A stretch of DNA of 48,122 bases from contig JBBSIC010000023.1 of NCBI GenBank assembly GCA_038232275.1, forward strand, positions 1-48,122, given 5' to 3'. A program made the position numbers and the translations under genes. Source of the stretch: DATLGB01 sp038232275. Its GTDB lineage: Bacteria > Actinomycetota > Thermoleophilia > Solirubrobacterales > Solirubrobacteraceae. Numbering within the stretch: the stretch's first letter is position 1; each line of letters begins with the position of its first letter. Positions 1 through 8,874 of this stretch are shown piece by piece. Below the pieces are notes generated by a model. That model was not told the DNA's origin, searched no databases, and saw nothing but the letters and a program-made list of their open reading frames with translations.

Positions 1-1
1 C

Positions 2-94
2 ACCCGCCGCGCCTTCGGCTTCCACACCCCAGGCGCCCTGATCGCGCTCGCGATGCTCAGCCTCGGCGGCCTCTGCCCACCGCTCCCACGGTGA
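2..94 (+). mobile_element. C-terminal remnant of an ISL3-type transposase (cut by window edge)
   Basis: The last 30 codons of a plus-strand reading frame run into the window and stop at TGA 92-94. The residues (TRRAFGFHTPGALIALAML, then SLGGLCPPLPR) resemble, from memory, the C-terminal tail of actinobacterial ISL3-family transposases. Only this tail is visible, so neither intactness nor the IS boundaries can be judged. It lies just beyond the 3' end of the defence operon and supports the view that 1-8.9 kb is mobile or recombined DNA. The family call rests on a short tail. Confidence 0.5.
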
Positions 95-99
95 ATCTC

Positions 100-423
100 T
101 CAACTCACACGACCCACGAAAACGTCAGGAGACTCTGAAAACGTCGGCACATCGGCATCGGAGTCGTATTGGCGTCGGGTGACATCGAGGAATCCACCGG
201 AGGCGAGCGCGGCCAGAGCGTGCTCAGTTGAGGCGACCGCCCGTGGCTGCGGGCTCCGGAATGACGTCCGGGGCTCGCCCACCCAGACGATGCGCGCTGC
301 CTCGAGCTCAGTGATGAGGTCGGTCGTGGCGATGCGGCACTGGCTTGTCGCGGCAGCCGGCTCGAGGTAGCGCGGATAACGGCGCAGGAACGCGTCGATG
401 CATTCATCGACGGTGCGATTCAT
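100..423 (-). CDS. Small protein with candidate Cys-His-Asp triad, last gene of the hsd operon
   Basis: A 107-aa protein. The ATG at 423 overlaps the end of the preceding gene (stop 404-406) by 20 nt, so it is probably translationally coupled to it. I do not recognise a named family. Cys29 (in TSQCRIATTDL), His68 (in STEHALAAL) and Asp80 (in GFLDVTRRQYD) are spaced as in small papain-like/transglutaminase-fold proteins, and the D-x-T-x-R-Q-x-D stretch resembles a motif I recall from short actinobacterial papain-fold proteins. There is no signal peptide or membrane segment, so it should be cytosolic. As the final gene of a restriction operon it could be an effector, an anti-restriction element or an unrelated passenger. 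The function is inference only; that the frame is coding is well supported by the overlap and the protein-like composition. Confidence 0.6.
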   Translation of the reverse strand: MNRTVDECIDAFLRRYPRYLEPAAATSQCRIATTDLITELEAARIVWVGEPRTSFRSPQPRAVASTEHALAALASGGFLDVTRRQYDSDADVPTFSESPDVFVGRVS

Positions 424-1881
424 GCGCCCACGCCTTTGATGCGGACGGCTTGTTGTCGGCGCGCGCGTCGATGAGCACAATCGATTCCTCGCGTTCCAAG
501 CCGAGATCCTTGAGAATGCTCCTGACGCGCGCTTCGTCCTGCTCGGTGTAGTAGACGATGACCTTGACGGACGAGCGGGTGCGGTTAGCGGCCTCGTAGA
601 TGGCCACTTGTTTCTCAAGATTCCGCTTCAGGCTCCTGTTGCTCCCGAGTTTGAATTCGATGAGGCTCTTGTCGATCGAGCCGGCGCTGACCTTGAAGTC
701 GACAGGGCCGCGGCCGTTGTTGACCTCGCGGTTGACGTCGAAGTCGGTTTTGTACCAGATGAGGCCGAAGAAGATTTGTACCTCGGACTCGCGTGAGAAC
801 GGTTGGCCCGCTCGGTTGATCAACCGGTAGCCATCCTGGTTCTCCACGTACCCCTTGAACCACTTGGCCCGCGCGAGACATTCCGTGTAGCTGCCTCTCG
901 GCTTGTCGTAGAACTCACCTTGCCGCTCAAGTGCGTCGACCGCCTTCCGGACCTGCTCAACCAGGATCTGCCGGGTGTCGTCGACCTTCTCGGCGCTTAC
1001 GGACTGCGCTTCGTCACCGTTGTCCTCTTGAAGCTTGATGTAGAAGTCGATGAGCTGCGGGAACGCCTCTATCGTCCGATGGGCAGCCGTGTCCCGTTCC
1101 TTCCTCTTGGGGTCTTTCCCGAGCTGGTTCTTGAAGTACTGGTTGATCTGGCCGCGGAGCTGATCGTCGGGGACGGCGGCCGGCAAGCGCTCGAACTTCC
1201 GGATCATGTCCGGGTGGCTGATCCACGTCTCGTCGCGCGTGAGCATGTCGATCGGGGTCAACAGGACGAAATCCCCGCCGAGCCGCGGCAGGCAGTAGTC
1301 GCGAGTGGCCCAGGTTTCGGCGTTGTAGTTGAACGCCGCGCGTGGGACCGAAAAGGTGTCGCAGTCATCCTCATCGAGATGCTCTCGCGCGAAAGTCTGC
1401 GTGTAGCCGAGGAGGTAGCCCTTGATCAGGTTCGTCGTGAAGTCGCTGATGTTGTCCTTGCCGACGCCAGGTCGGATGAGACAGAGCTTCTCTAGGTGGC
1501 TGCTGCTGGTGATCGTCTCCTGACCGAAGTCCCTGAAGATCTGACCGAGCGCGCCGTGCAGCGCGGCCGCGAAGTCCTTGCCCAGACCGGCGCCCTCATT
1601 GCCGAACAAGGTGTAGCCCATCCAGTTCTGCTTGACCTCCTTAAACCGATACCAGCTATCGATCAGGGCCGGATCGAGATCGTCGGTGGCGTGATCACAG
1701 AGGAAGATGAGGTACTTCAGGATCCCCTCGTGAAGAGCCTGGTATTCCGGCTTCTCGCTGTTGAAAGCAGGAACGGATCGACGAACAGCGGCAGGTCGGA
1801 AACCACGCTGACGTCGAAGGCGCCGTACGTCTCAAGGACGTCCGGATCGACACTGAACTGCTCGGAGAAGTAGAGCTCCAT
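404..1881 (-). pseudogene. Restriction-linked PD-(D/E)XK-like protein, broken by a 1-nt frameshift
   Basis: The intact product would be about 492 aa. ATG 1881 overlaps the hsdS stop by one base (TGATG). The first ~38 codons (MELYFSEQFSVDPDVLETYG...) read in one frame up to 1766. From 1765 on, the protein continues in another frame (FNSEKPEYQALHEG... onwards) to the stop at 404. One base is missing near 1763-1768, and restoring it makes the length divisible by three. In the long downstream part (numbered from the internal Met at 1621) Asp308 and the EFK pair Glu322/Lys324 form a plausible PD-(D/E)XK nuclease core. No family name is recognised. Position suggests an accessory defence nuclease carried with the type I system. 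The break may be real decay or an assembly error. Confidence 0.7.
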
Positions 1882-3302
1882 CACGACCTCTCGGTGCCGC
1901 CGGTGCTCGCCATTCTCTCTCGTCTGCGCTTCGTAGTTGGTACGGCTCGCGTATCCAGTACGGCGAGCAGTTCATCGCCCGACTCGTAGTCGCGGCACTC
2001 CGCTTCGGCCAGAGCAGCCTCGGTCGGCACCAGCTCGCCACGGAAGGCTTTGCCCAGGGTGGCCGGCGAAACGCGATCGAGCACGTTCCTAACCTGGTCA
2101 AGGTGAGCAGCGAGGCGGTCAGCGGCGACCAACAGGGCGTCGGTGCGTCGCACGATCTCCTCTTGCTCGTCGAGTGGGGGCACCGGGATGATGAGCGCCT
2201 TGACGATTCCGCCGTTAATCCCGGGCCGCGTTTGGCCGCGTGTTTGGTATTGGATCTGCGCCCGAACCTGCGGGTGACCTCGCAACGCGAGCATCAAGAA
2301 GTGCGGCACCACGCGCTGCTGATCCACGGTTATCCGATAGACGTGCTTCGTGATGATGGCTTGCTCGATGCTCGCCGGCACGACGCAGACGCGGCCGACG
2401 GTCGCCATCACCGTGATAAGCACATCAAGCGGCCGCGCCTCGTACCTCCTCAGTTCCGCAAACTTTGAGTCGCCAATCCGGTGCTCGCTACCCATCGAAA
2501 ACTTCCCGTCTAGGACGTTGTCGATCCCGATCACAAGCTTGCCGGCAGGTTGGAACTCGGAGTGCTTGAGGTTGCTCCCGAACGGGCCACTCTGGATCGA
2601 TCTTGGCTCGTCGGCGGCAAGTGCTTCTACGGGATCGCGGCTCCAACCGGACGGGAGGTCGTCTCCATCGATCAGGTCACGCTCCGCTCGCCAATCATGC
2701 GTGAGGCGCCCCGCGCACGCCGCTGCGAGGACGGCACCGCGGAGCCGATCCAACGCCGTGCGGGCGGCTCGCAGATGGTTGGCGACCGACGCTCGGCGGA
2801 GCTCGACATCATTGAGTTGCTCGGCGATGCGCCGCTGCTCCATCAGGGGCGGCAGTGCAAGCGGGAAGGTAGCCAACGCCTTCCATGCGACTCGCGGGAG
2901 TTCCACGCCGTTCGACGCGTGATGGGCGAACTCGACGAATGACGGCTGTGATAGGAAATGCGCCAGAAAGTGCGAGTCAAGTGCAGGGGACCGACCGAAG
3001 ACAAGGAAATCGGTGGAGCAGATGCCGTCGAAGCTCGGCTGCGCCACCTTGTTCAGGTATGGACGCAGCTTGCCGTAAAGCACGTCGCCCGCCCGAAATG
3101 CGCTCTTGGTACTTCTTACGTCTGATGCCCGGCCCTCACCGATGATCCGCTGGGTGTTGGCCTCCACGTGCTCCAGCCCGAGGTACTGACTATCCGGAAC
3201 TTCACTTGGATGGATCTTCTCTCGTGACGGAGTCACAACATCGCCCATCGTTGCGGCTGCCCAACCCTCCGGTAGCGCGACGTCCTCATCTTGATCGTTC
3301 AT
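1881..3302 (-). CDS. hsdS: Type I restriction-modification specificity subunit HsdS
   Basis: A 473-aa DNA-recognition subunit that directs both the methyltransferase and the restriction complex to a bipartite target. It shows the usual duplicated layout. The first target-recognition domain starts at LPEGWAAATMGDVV and is followed by the conserved LPPLMEQRRIAEQL segment and a helical spacer (about residues 165-205). The second domain starts at LPSGWSRDPVEAL and ends in VPPLDEQEEIVRR with a second helix. A basic C-terminal tail ends the protein. ATG 3302 overlaps the hsdM stop in an ATGA motif, and its own stop overlaps the next gene by one base, so hsdR-M-S and the downstream gene look like one translationally coupled operon. 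The target sequence cannot be read from the protein. Confidence 0.95.
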   Translation of the reverse strand: MNDQDEDVALPEGWAAATMGDVVTPSREKIHPSEVPDSQYLGLEHVEANTQRIIGEGRASDVRSTKSAFRAGDVLYGKLRPYLNKVAQPSFDGICSTDFLVFGRSPALDSHFLAHFLSQPSFVEFAHHASNGVELPRVAWKALATFPLALPPLMEQRRIAEQLNDVELRRASVANHLRAARTALDRLRGAVLAAACAGRLTHDWRAERDLIDGDDLPSGWSRDPVEALAADEPRSIQSGPFGSNLKHSEFQPAGKLVIGIDNVLDGKFSMGSEHRIGDSKFAELRRYEARPLDVLITVMATVGRVCVVPASIEQAIITKHVYRITVDQQRVVPHFLMLALRGHPQVRAQIQYQTRGQTRPGINGGIVKALIIPVPPLDEQEEIVRRTDALLVAADRLAAHLDQVRNVLDRVSPATLGKAFRGELVPTEAALAEAECRDYESGDELLAVLDTRAVPTTKRRRERMASTGGTERS

Positions 3303-4717
3303 GCGACGACCTCGGAGTCGTCGAGCAGCTTCTGCAGCTCGTGTAGCTCGGTGACGGCGGCCTGGAGTTCGGCGATCGCGTCGGTCACGAGTTCGGCTGG
3401 GTCGAGGATCTCGTCAGGGTCGTCGAGCTCTTCGTCGCGTAGCCACTTGAAGCTGTCGATCTTGTAGCCGCGCTCGATGACCTCCTCAAGGCTAAACCGA
3501 TGCCAGCGGCCGTCGGGCGAGTCGCTCGCCGAGCGGCTGGACTTGCCATTGGGTTCGTCGCCGTAGCAGCGCTCGAACTCGGCGAAGTGCGCTGGTGTGA
3601 GAGGTCGAGATTTCTTGGTGATCGTCGGGACGTTGGCGCGGGCGTCGTAAAGCCAAAGAGTCTTGGTCGGCTCACCCTTGGTGAAGAAGATGACGTTGGT
3701 CTTGGTGCCCGCGGTGTAGGGAGCGAAGGTGCCCCGTGGGCAGCGCAGCACCGTGTGGACGTTGCAGTCCTCCATCAGGACCTTGAACACCTCGCCCGCC
3801 TGGTCGGCGAACAGAACGTTGTCAGGCACGACGACCGCGGCGCGGCCGCCGGGCTTGAGCAGCGTCATGACGTGCTGGACGAAGTTGAGCTGCTTGTTGC
3901 TGGCCTCGACCACGAAGTCGTCGCGGACCGGCGCTTGACCCGAACCCTTGGTGCCGAACGGCGGATTCGTGAGGATGACATCGAAGCGCTGGCTGCTCGG
4001 CATCTCGTAGATGGAGTCGCCGAGCGTGATGTGCGGCTCGACCTGGTGCAGGTAGAGGTTCATCAGGGCGAGCCGGCGAGGGCGTGGGACGAGTTCTTGG
4101 CCGTAGTAGGTGGCGGTTCGGATGCGCTTGGCGGTGTCGCGCTCAAAGGCGCCGCCGGTCTGCTCCTTGAGCCACTCATAGGCAGCGACGAGGAAGCCAC
4201 CCGTGCCGCAAGCCGGGTCGCCGATCGCAAACCGTTTCGCCCCCCGGGGGTCCGGCTGCATGAGCCGCACCATCGACTGGATTAGGGGGCGCGGCGTGAA
4301 GTACTGGCCGGCGCCCTTCTTGCCCTCAGCTGCTGCCTTTTCCAGGAGGCCCTCGAAGGCCGCGGCCTTGACGTCGACCTTGAGGCTTGTCCACTCCGTT
4401 TCGTCGGTCGACTTGATCAGCTGGGCCAGCGTGGCCGGGTTGCCGAGTCGGTTCTGGCTGCCGGCGAAGATGTCGCCGAGCATGCCTGGCTGCTTGCCGA
4501 GCGTGCGCAGGGCGTCCTCGTAGGTCTCGACGAGCGCGACGCCGCTCCGGGCCCGCAGGTGCGGCCAGGCGGTGTCCTTGGGCAGTTCGATGTCCTGCTC
4601 GTCGGCCATCTTGAGGAACAGGAGGTAGGTGATCTGCTCGATGAAGTCGCCGTAGTCGACGCCGTCGTGACGAAGCGGATGGGCGAATCCCCAGAGGTGT
4701 GCGACGACGTCGGTCAT
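3299..4717 (-). CDS. hsdM: Type I restriction-modification DNA adenine methyltransferase HsdM
   Basis: A 472-aa N6-adenine methyltransferase subunit. An N-terminal HsdM helical domain (about 1-125) precedes the catalytic domain. S-adenosylmethionine motif I is at residues 166-174 (GDPACGTGG) and the catalytic NPPF at 251-254. The preceding GAGQYFTPRPLI is typical of the family. Start ATG 4717 sits in an ATGA overlap with the hsdR stop, which rules out the open frame upstream to 4888: that extension reads as arginine/alanine-rich shadow sequence. Length fits the family (about 480-530). Together with HsdS it forms the M2S modification enzyme protecting host DNA. Confidence 0.96.
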   Translation of the reverse strand: MTDVVAHLWGFAHPLRHDGVDYGDFIEQITYLLFLKMADEQDIELPKDTAWPHLRARSGVALVETYEDALRTLGKQPGMLGDIFAGSQNRLGNPATLAQLIKSTDETEWTSLKVDVKAAAFEGLLEKAAAEGKKGAGQYFTPRPLIQSMVRLMQPDPRGAKRFAIGDPACGTGGFLVAAYEWLKEQTGGAFERDTAKRIRTATYYGQELVPRPRRLALMNLYLHQVEPHITLGDSIYEMPSSQRFDVILTNPPFGTKGSGQAPVRDDFVVEASNKQLNFVQHVMTLLKPGGRAAVVVPDNVLFADQAGEVFKVLMEDCNVHTVLRCPRGTFAPYTAGTKTNVIFFTKGEPTKTLWLYDARANVPTITKKSRPLTPAHFAEFERCYGDEPNGKSSRSASDSPDGRWHRFSLEEVIERGYKIDSFKWLRDEELDDPDEILDPAELVTDAIAELQAAVTELHELQKLLDDSEVVA

Positions 4718-7389
4718 ACGGCTGCCAGCTCCTCGTTCATGCTTGCGAGCAGCTCGGCGAGCTGGCCGCCGAAGGTCTTGTTGGCCGGTGCCCAGCCGCC
4801 CTGGTCGGAGAGCACCGGCACGAGCGCGAAGTCCTCGCGATCGATCGACAGGTTCTGCACGAGGTGCAGCTGGATGCGATCCAGCCACGCCGTTTGCTCG
4901 GGTGTCAGATCGCGCCCCTCACTGATGCGCTGCATCGCTGCCTCGACTCGCTCCTGAGCGGTCAGCAGCGGCGCGGTGTCCAGCGCGGCGCGCTTGACCA
5001 TGGAGATGATGTCGACCAGCGCCTTGTGGTGCGCGGCTTGATGGGCGCGATCGAGGTTCTCCTGTGTGAAGTGCTCTGGCCGCGTCTTGAGCGCGTCGCG
5101 CAGCGCTACGAGCGTGCCCGGATTCCAGTCGCTTGGGCGTGAGAGCAGGACCGACAGGGCGTCGATCTGCTCTGCCTCTGCGCGAACGAAGTCCGCGAAT
5201 GCCTTGAGGTAGTCGGCGGGCTTGTATTGGGTCCCGTCGGTGCCCTTGATCAGCCACTCTGAGGACACCTGGTCGGTGACGTTCTCGGCGATGATGAAGC
5301 TGCGCGGTGACCGCGGGTAGTCCTCCAGCAGCCGGAGGAAGTCAGCGTCGCGCAGGGTTTGCATCGTCGGCGTGAACAAATGATGGAGCAGGTTTGGCAG
5401 CTGCTCGGCGAACGCGCCGAGGTCGCCGTGGTCGATGAAGCGAGCGAAGAGGTCGCGGGCGTCGCCGGACATGCTCTTTTCGATGCGGCGCAGGCGACGG
5501 ACGAGACGCTTGGTGTTGTAGGCGCGGTCCTTGTTCTGCCAGATCTCCTCGATGATCTGGGCCAGGCTCTTGCCGTCGCCCTCCGCTGGCTCGGCAGTGA
5601 TGCCGGTGGTGCCGGCGAAGTACTCGATCAGCGTGCCGTCGAAGCAGTCGAAGACAACGAAGCGGTCCTTGTCGGTCGCCTTCTCGCCGAGGCGGGTGCC
5701 GCGGCCGAGCATCTGCTCGAACAGGATCCGCGACTTGACCGGGCGCAGGAAGACGAGGACCTCGAGGTCCGGGATGTCCACGCCGGTGGTCAGCAGGTCG
5801 ACAGTGACGACGATGCCAGGCTTGGCGCGGTTGCGGAACTCGCGGATGCGCTGCAGCGGCCGGTCGACGCGGCCGGTGATCTTGGCGACGAACGCGTCGC
5901 CCTGGCCGAAGATGTCGCGGGCCTGGTCCACGAGCTGGTCGGAGTGCGAGATGTGTGGGAGATCGTTGGCGGCGAAGATCAGCGTCTTCGGGAACCGGCC
6001 GTGCTCGGCCTGGTGCGCGTCGGCGTAACGCTTGAGCTCCTGCAGAATGCGCCGATTGGAGTCCGGGGCAGTGATGTCGCGCTCGACGGCTGCGGCGTCG
6101 AAGGCACGCTCGTCGTCGAGGAGGTCGAGCTGCTTGTTGCCGGTCTCCGGGTCAACCTGGTCGACCTGCTCCCCTTCCTGCAGGAAGACGCCGTTGATGC
6201 GGACGTCGGAGCGCACCCGCACGACGTCGTAGTCGACGAGGTAGCCGTCGCCCACCGCGGTCCCGTAGTCGTAGCGGTAGGCCAGGTTCTCGAAGTAGGC
6301 CATCGTGTGCGCTGCCGGCGTGGCGGTCAGACCAAGCTTGATCGCGTCGAAGTAATCCAGCGTTTCGCGCCAGATCGCCTGATCCTTGGCTGAATAGCCG
6401 CGATGGCACTCGTCGGCAACGATCAGGTCGAAGGCATGGATCGGAATGTCCAGCTGCTCGACGTCGGCATCGATCGTCTCGTCAGCGATCGTCAGCGCCT
6501 TCTCGCCCCCGAACAGGTTCATCGTCATCCGCTGGATCGTCGAGACGTAGACGAAGGCGTCGCCGGGCTTCGGTGCGGTCAGCAGCGAGTTCGGCATCAC
6601 GCTCGGATCGAACGCCTCGTCGCCGAGATCGGCCTGCTGGAAGCGCTGCGAGTAGAGCGGGTAGATCTTGTCGAACTTCAGCCCCGGCTCAGCCTGGAAG
6701 GAGGCGAACGCACGGACGGTCTGAGCGGCCAGGGCGCGGCGGTCCACCAGGAACAGCACTCGGCGGGCGACGCCGGACTTCATCAGCCGGTAGATCTCGT
6801 TGACCGTCATCAGCGTCTTGCCGGTGCCGGTCGCCATCGTGACCAGCAGCTTGCGCTTGCCGTCACCGATCGCCTGCTCGATTGCCGCGTTGGCGTCGAC
6901 CTGGTACGGCCGCATACGGGTGTTCTGGATCAGGCCAGCGAGCGTTGCCAGCTCCGCATCGAAGTCGCGACCCAGCAGCTCGCCGAGGGCGGCCGGAGTA
7001 TGGAACGCCGCCACCCAACGGGAGCGATTGTGCTCTCGTCGGACGTCGTGGAAGCGGATCTGCTCACCGTTGGTCGAGTACAGGAACGGCACGCCGTACT
7101 CCCCCTGGAAGCGCGGCTGCTGCTGGATTCCCCGCGAGTAGCGCTCAGCCTGAGTCAAGACACCGTGAGGGCCGACCGTGAGCTTCTTCGCCTCGACCAC
7201 GGCGCTCACCCGCTGGGCCACGCACAGGGCGTAGTCGGCCGGACCGTCGAGTGTCGGGAGCTCAGTAAGGGCCGTCGGCCAAAGAGCGGTCTCTGGCGTC
7301 ATCTGCGCCGACCGGGTTACGGCCCATCCAGCCGCCTCGAGCTTCGGGTCGATCCGACGAGTCCGTGTGTCGCTCTCCAGCTCCCTCAT
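4714..7389 (-). CDS. hsdR: Type I restriction endonuclease subunit HsdR
   Basis: An 891-aa motor/nuclease subunit that translocates and cuts unmodified DNA. An N-terminal PD-(D/E)XK domain shows Asp52, then Glu66-Ala-Lys68 in VVEAKK. The SF2 helicase core has Walker A at 186-192 (ATGTGKT), DECH at 326-329, then GLTATP, and further on TTGVDIPDLEVLVF and QMLGRGTRLGE. A C-terminal EcoEI-type assembly domain follows. Start: ATG 7389 gives the expected N-terminus (MRELESDTRTRRIDPKLEAAGW). The frame stays open to 7827 but that extension is low-quality sequence overlapping another remnant. It is first in the operon, and its stop overlaps hsdM by 4 nt. Confidence 0.95.
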   Translation of the reverse strand: MRELESDTRTRRIDPKLEAAGWAVTRSAQMTPETALWPTALTELPTLDGPADYALCVAQRVSAVVEAKKLTVGPHGVLTQAERYSRGIQQQPRFQGEYGVPFLYSTNGEQIRFHDVRREHNRSRWVAAFHTPAALGELLGRDFDAELATLAGLIQNTRMRPYQVDANAAIEQAIGDGKRKLLVTMATGTGKTLMTVNEIYRLMKSGVARRVLFLVDRRALAAQTVRAFASFQAEPGLKFDKIYPLYSQRFQQADLGDEAFDPSVMPNSLLTAPKPGDAFVYVSTIQRMTMNLFGGEKALTIADETIDADVEQLDIPIHAFDLIVADECHRGYSAKDQAIWRETLDYFDAIKLGLTATPAAHTMAYFENLAYRYDYGTAVGDGYLVDYDVVRVRSDVRINGVFLQEGEQVDQVDPETGNKQLDLLDDERAFDAAAVERDITAPDSNRRILQELKRYADAHQAEHGRFPKTLIFAANDLPHISHSDQLVDQARDIFGQGDAFVAKITGRVDRPLQRIREFRNRAKPGIVVTVDLLTTGVDIPDLEVLVFLRPVKSRILFEQMLGRGTRLGEKATDKDRFVVFDCFDGTLIEYFAGTTGITAEPAEGDGKSLAQIIEEIWQNKDRAYNTKRLVRRLRRIEKSMSGDARDLFARFIDHGDLGAFAEQLPNLLHHLFTPTMQTLRDADFLRLLEDYPRSPRSFIIAENVTDQVSSEWLIKGTDGTQYKPADYLKAFADFVRAEAEQIDALSVLLSRPSDWNPGTLVALRDALKTRPEHFTQENLDRAHQAAHHKALVDIISMVKRAALDTAPLLTAQERVEAAMQRISEGRDLTPEQTAWLDRIQLHLVQNLSIDREDFALVPVLSDQGGWAPANKTFGGQLAELLASMNEELAAV

Positions 7390-7399
7390 CCGCGTGGCC

Positions 7400-7405
7400 A
7401 GCCTA
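7400..7405 (-). promoter_or_regulatory. Candidate -10 box for the hsd operon
   Basis: TAGGCT on the minus strand lies 10 nt before hsdR ATG 7389, with no good -35 and only a weak GCGG before the start. A transcript from it would have almost no leader, as for many genes in this window. Placement is pattern-based only. Confidence 0.4.
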
Positions 7406-7520
7406 CGGCCCTCGATCGAGCAGACCGAACCTGGAACGTCGCGAGGTCCGGTTCCGGAGAGCCAAGCGGTCTTGAGCGCCGTTCGGAGCACCCGCCGACC
7501 GACCGGATCGAGAAACCAGA

Positions 7521-7773
7521 CTAACTCGCACCGGATCGCCAGCGTGCGCTCGGTGTTGATCCGCGGTCCGCTGGCAATCGGCGTCGGGCTGCGATGCCGA
7601 CCTGCGGCGGAGGAAGCATCCCGAGCAGATCGGGCGGAAGCGCGGAGCTGGCGTGCCAGTACTCCAGACCGACGAGATGTCCGGTGGCCGGATTGATCTC
7701 GAATCACCCGGACGGTCGACGAAGAACCGCCATCTGGATGATCGTAGACGACGACCAAGTCAGCCTGTTCCAC
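7521..7773 (-). pseudogene. Frameshifted small DUF2283-like protein
   Basis: In the 550-nt gap between hsdR and the HNH gene, a GTG at 7773 opens a frame reading VEQADLVVVYDHPDGG then SSSTVRV. Coding character then moves to another frame at 7703 (FEINPATGHLVGLEYWHASS, then ALPPDLLGMLPP), which ends at TAG 7521-7523. An extra base at about 7704 explains the switch; without it the product would be about 84 aa. The second part resembles the DUF2283 consensus (a hydrophobic DxxGxLVGxEIxxAS segment). DUF2283 proteins often sit in small toxin-antitoxin-like pairs, but no partner is visible here. The family call is tentative. The rest of the gap (7390-7520 and 7774-7924) shows no gene. Confidence 0.35.
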
Positions 7774-7924
7774 TCGCCACTGACTAGCTCCGGGGTTGCG
7801 TGTACACGACCGGGGTTCCAGCAACATCCGGCGATGCGCACCGATGGACGAGGCCTGGACCCTGAAGTCCGACTTGAGGCCATCATCCGGCTCCTCCGGG
7901 TGGTTGCCCCGCCGACCGCGTCTC

Positions 7925-7930
7925 TACATT
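7925..7930 (+). promoter_or_regulatory. Candidate -10 box for a leaderless HNH transcript
   Basis: TACATT lies exactly 7 nt before GTG 7938 and there is no Shine-Dalgarno, so transcription would begin at or beside the start codon. This decides the choice of GTG 7938 as start. Confidence 0.5.
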
Positions 7931-7937
7931 TCACCTG

Positions 7938-8703
7938 GTGCAGAACACCGAAACGACAACCTCAGCACGTCACGCGCAGGGCTGCCTGTTCTGCCGCCGA
8001 CGCGACGGCGGCTTCACGAGTCGCGAGCACATCTTCAGTGAGGCGTACGGCAACCAGGACAAGATCCTCCCCGCGGGAGTTGTCTGCGACCGATGCAATC
8101 ACGGGCCGTTGTCGCGCGCGGACCAAGCGCTCGCAGATTTCGGACCAGTGAAGTTGCTGCGTGCCGAACGGGGTCTCCCGACGAAAGCCGGCAAAGGCGT
8201 CGAGGCTGTATTCGGAAATGCACGGGTCGCGTTCACCGCACGCGGTGAGATGAGTATCGCGGTCGACCACCCCAGACTCCTCAAGAACATGCCGCGAACG
8301 TCTGAGGGCCGCATCGCGCCAAGGAGGAACGGTACCGCTCACGGGACCGAGAGTGAGCGGCAGGGCGGTGCGCAACATGACGCGAGCCATCTGGAAGTCG
8401 GCGCTGGAATTCGTCTATCTCGACCACGGACCTGACGTCGCCTTTGCGCGTCCCTTCGATTCGGCCCGTGAAGCGATCATCAGCAAGGACCCTGTACAGG
8501 GGTGGCTCGCGATCGAGAAGGATGCGGCCATGAACCAAGAGGTCAACCTGACCTACTGGCATCCGATGCAAGTCAACGGGCGAGATGGCCTGCCCGTTCT
8601 CATGGACATCTTCGGCGTTCGGTTCTGGACTGACGCTCTTCGCCATGATCTCAACTTCGACGTGCGGGCCGCGCCGGCGGCAGTCAACATCTGGACGTTC
8701 TAG
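7938..8703 (+). pseudogene. HNH endonuclease gene split by a frameshift
   Basis: The first frame starts at GTG 7938 and encodes a zinc-type HNH module: Cys16/Cys19 (CLFC), Glu30-His31 (SREHIFSEAYG) and Cys50/Cys53 followed by Asn-His (CDRCNHG). Homologous-looking sequence continues to about residue 118. Coding sense then passes to the frame that reads GTVPLTGPRVSGRAVRNMTR onwards and ends at TAG 8701-8703 (NIWTF). The change lies between about 8290 and 8340, equivalent to one extra or two missing bases. The intact protein would be about 255 aa. It is divergent from hsdR and between that operon and a tRNA gene, so it is probably a defence or homing-type nuclease carried by the island. It could be a true pseudogene or a sequencing error. 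Confidence 0.75.
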
Positions 8704-8874
8704 CTCTCCGAGAACTCCTGACGTTAAGAACCCTACCCCGAGTCTACCGCGACCTGGACGACTGGCACGATGAGGACGCCGGCCCGCGTCTTGGAGGGTC
8801 TGAGCCGGGATCAGGGGCCGGAAACGACCCAGGCCCTGGAGCTTTCGAGGGCTGGGTTCAAACCGGTCAAACAA

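Noticed and set aside
1755..1775. Programmed -1 frameshifting in the PD-(D/E)XK-like gene
   Set aside because: There is no X-XXY-YYZ heptamer at the junction and no downstream hairpin was evident.
4718..4888. Longer HsdM start at 4888
   Set aside because: It would overlap hsdR by 175 nt with shadow-type composition; the ATGA overlap at 4717 is the normal coupled start.
7390..7827. N-terminal extension of HsdR to an ATG at 7827
   Set aside because: The extension is arginine/serine-rich, overlaps the DUF2283-like remnant and precedes a family-typical N-terminus at 7389.
8850..8870. GGGTTCAAACC just beyond tRNA-Leu as a second tRNA or att fragment
   Set aside because: It resembles a T-arm only; no acceptor or anticodon arm can be folded, and it does not match the tRNA-Leu 3' end.
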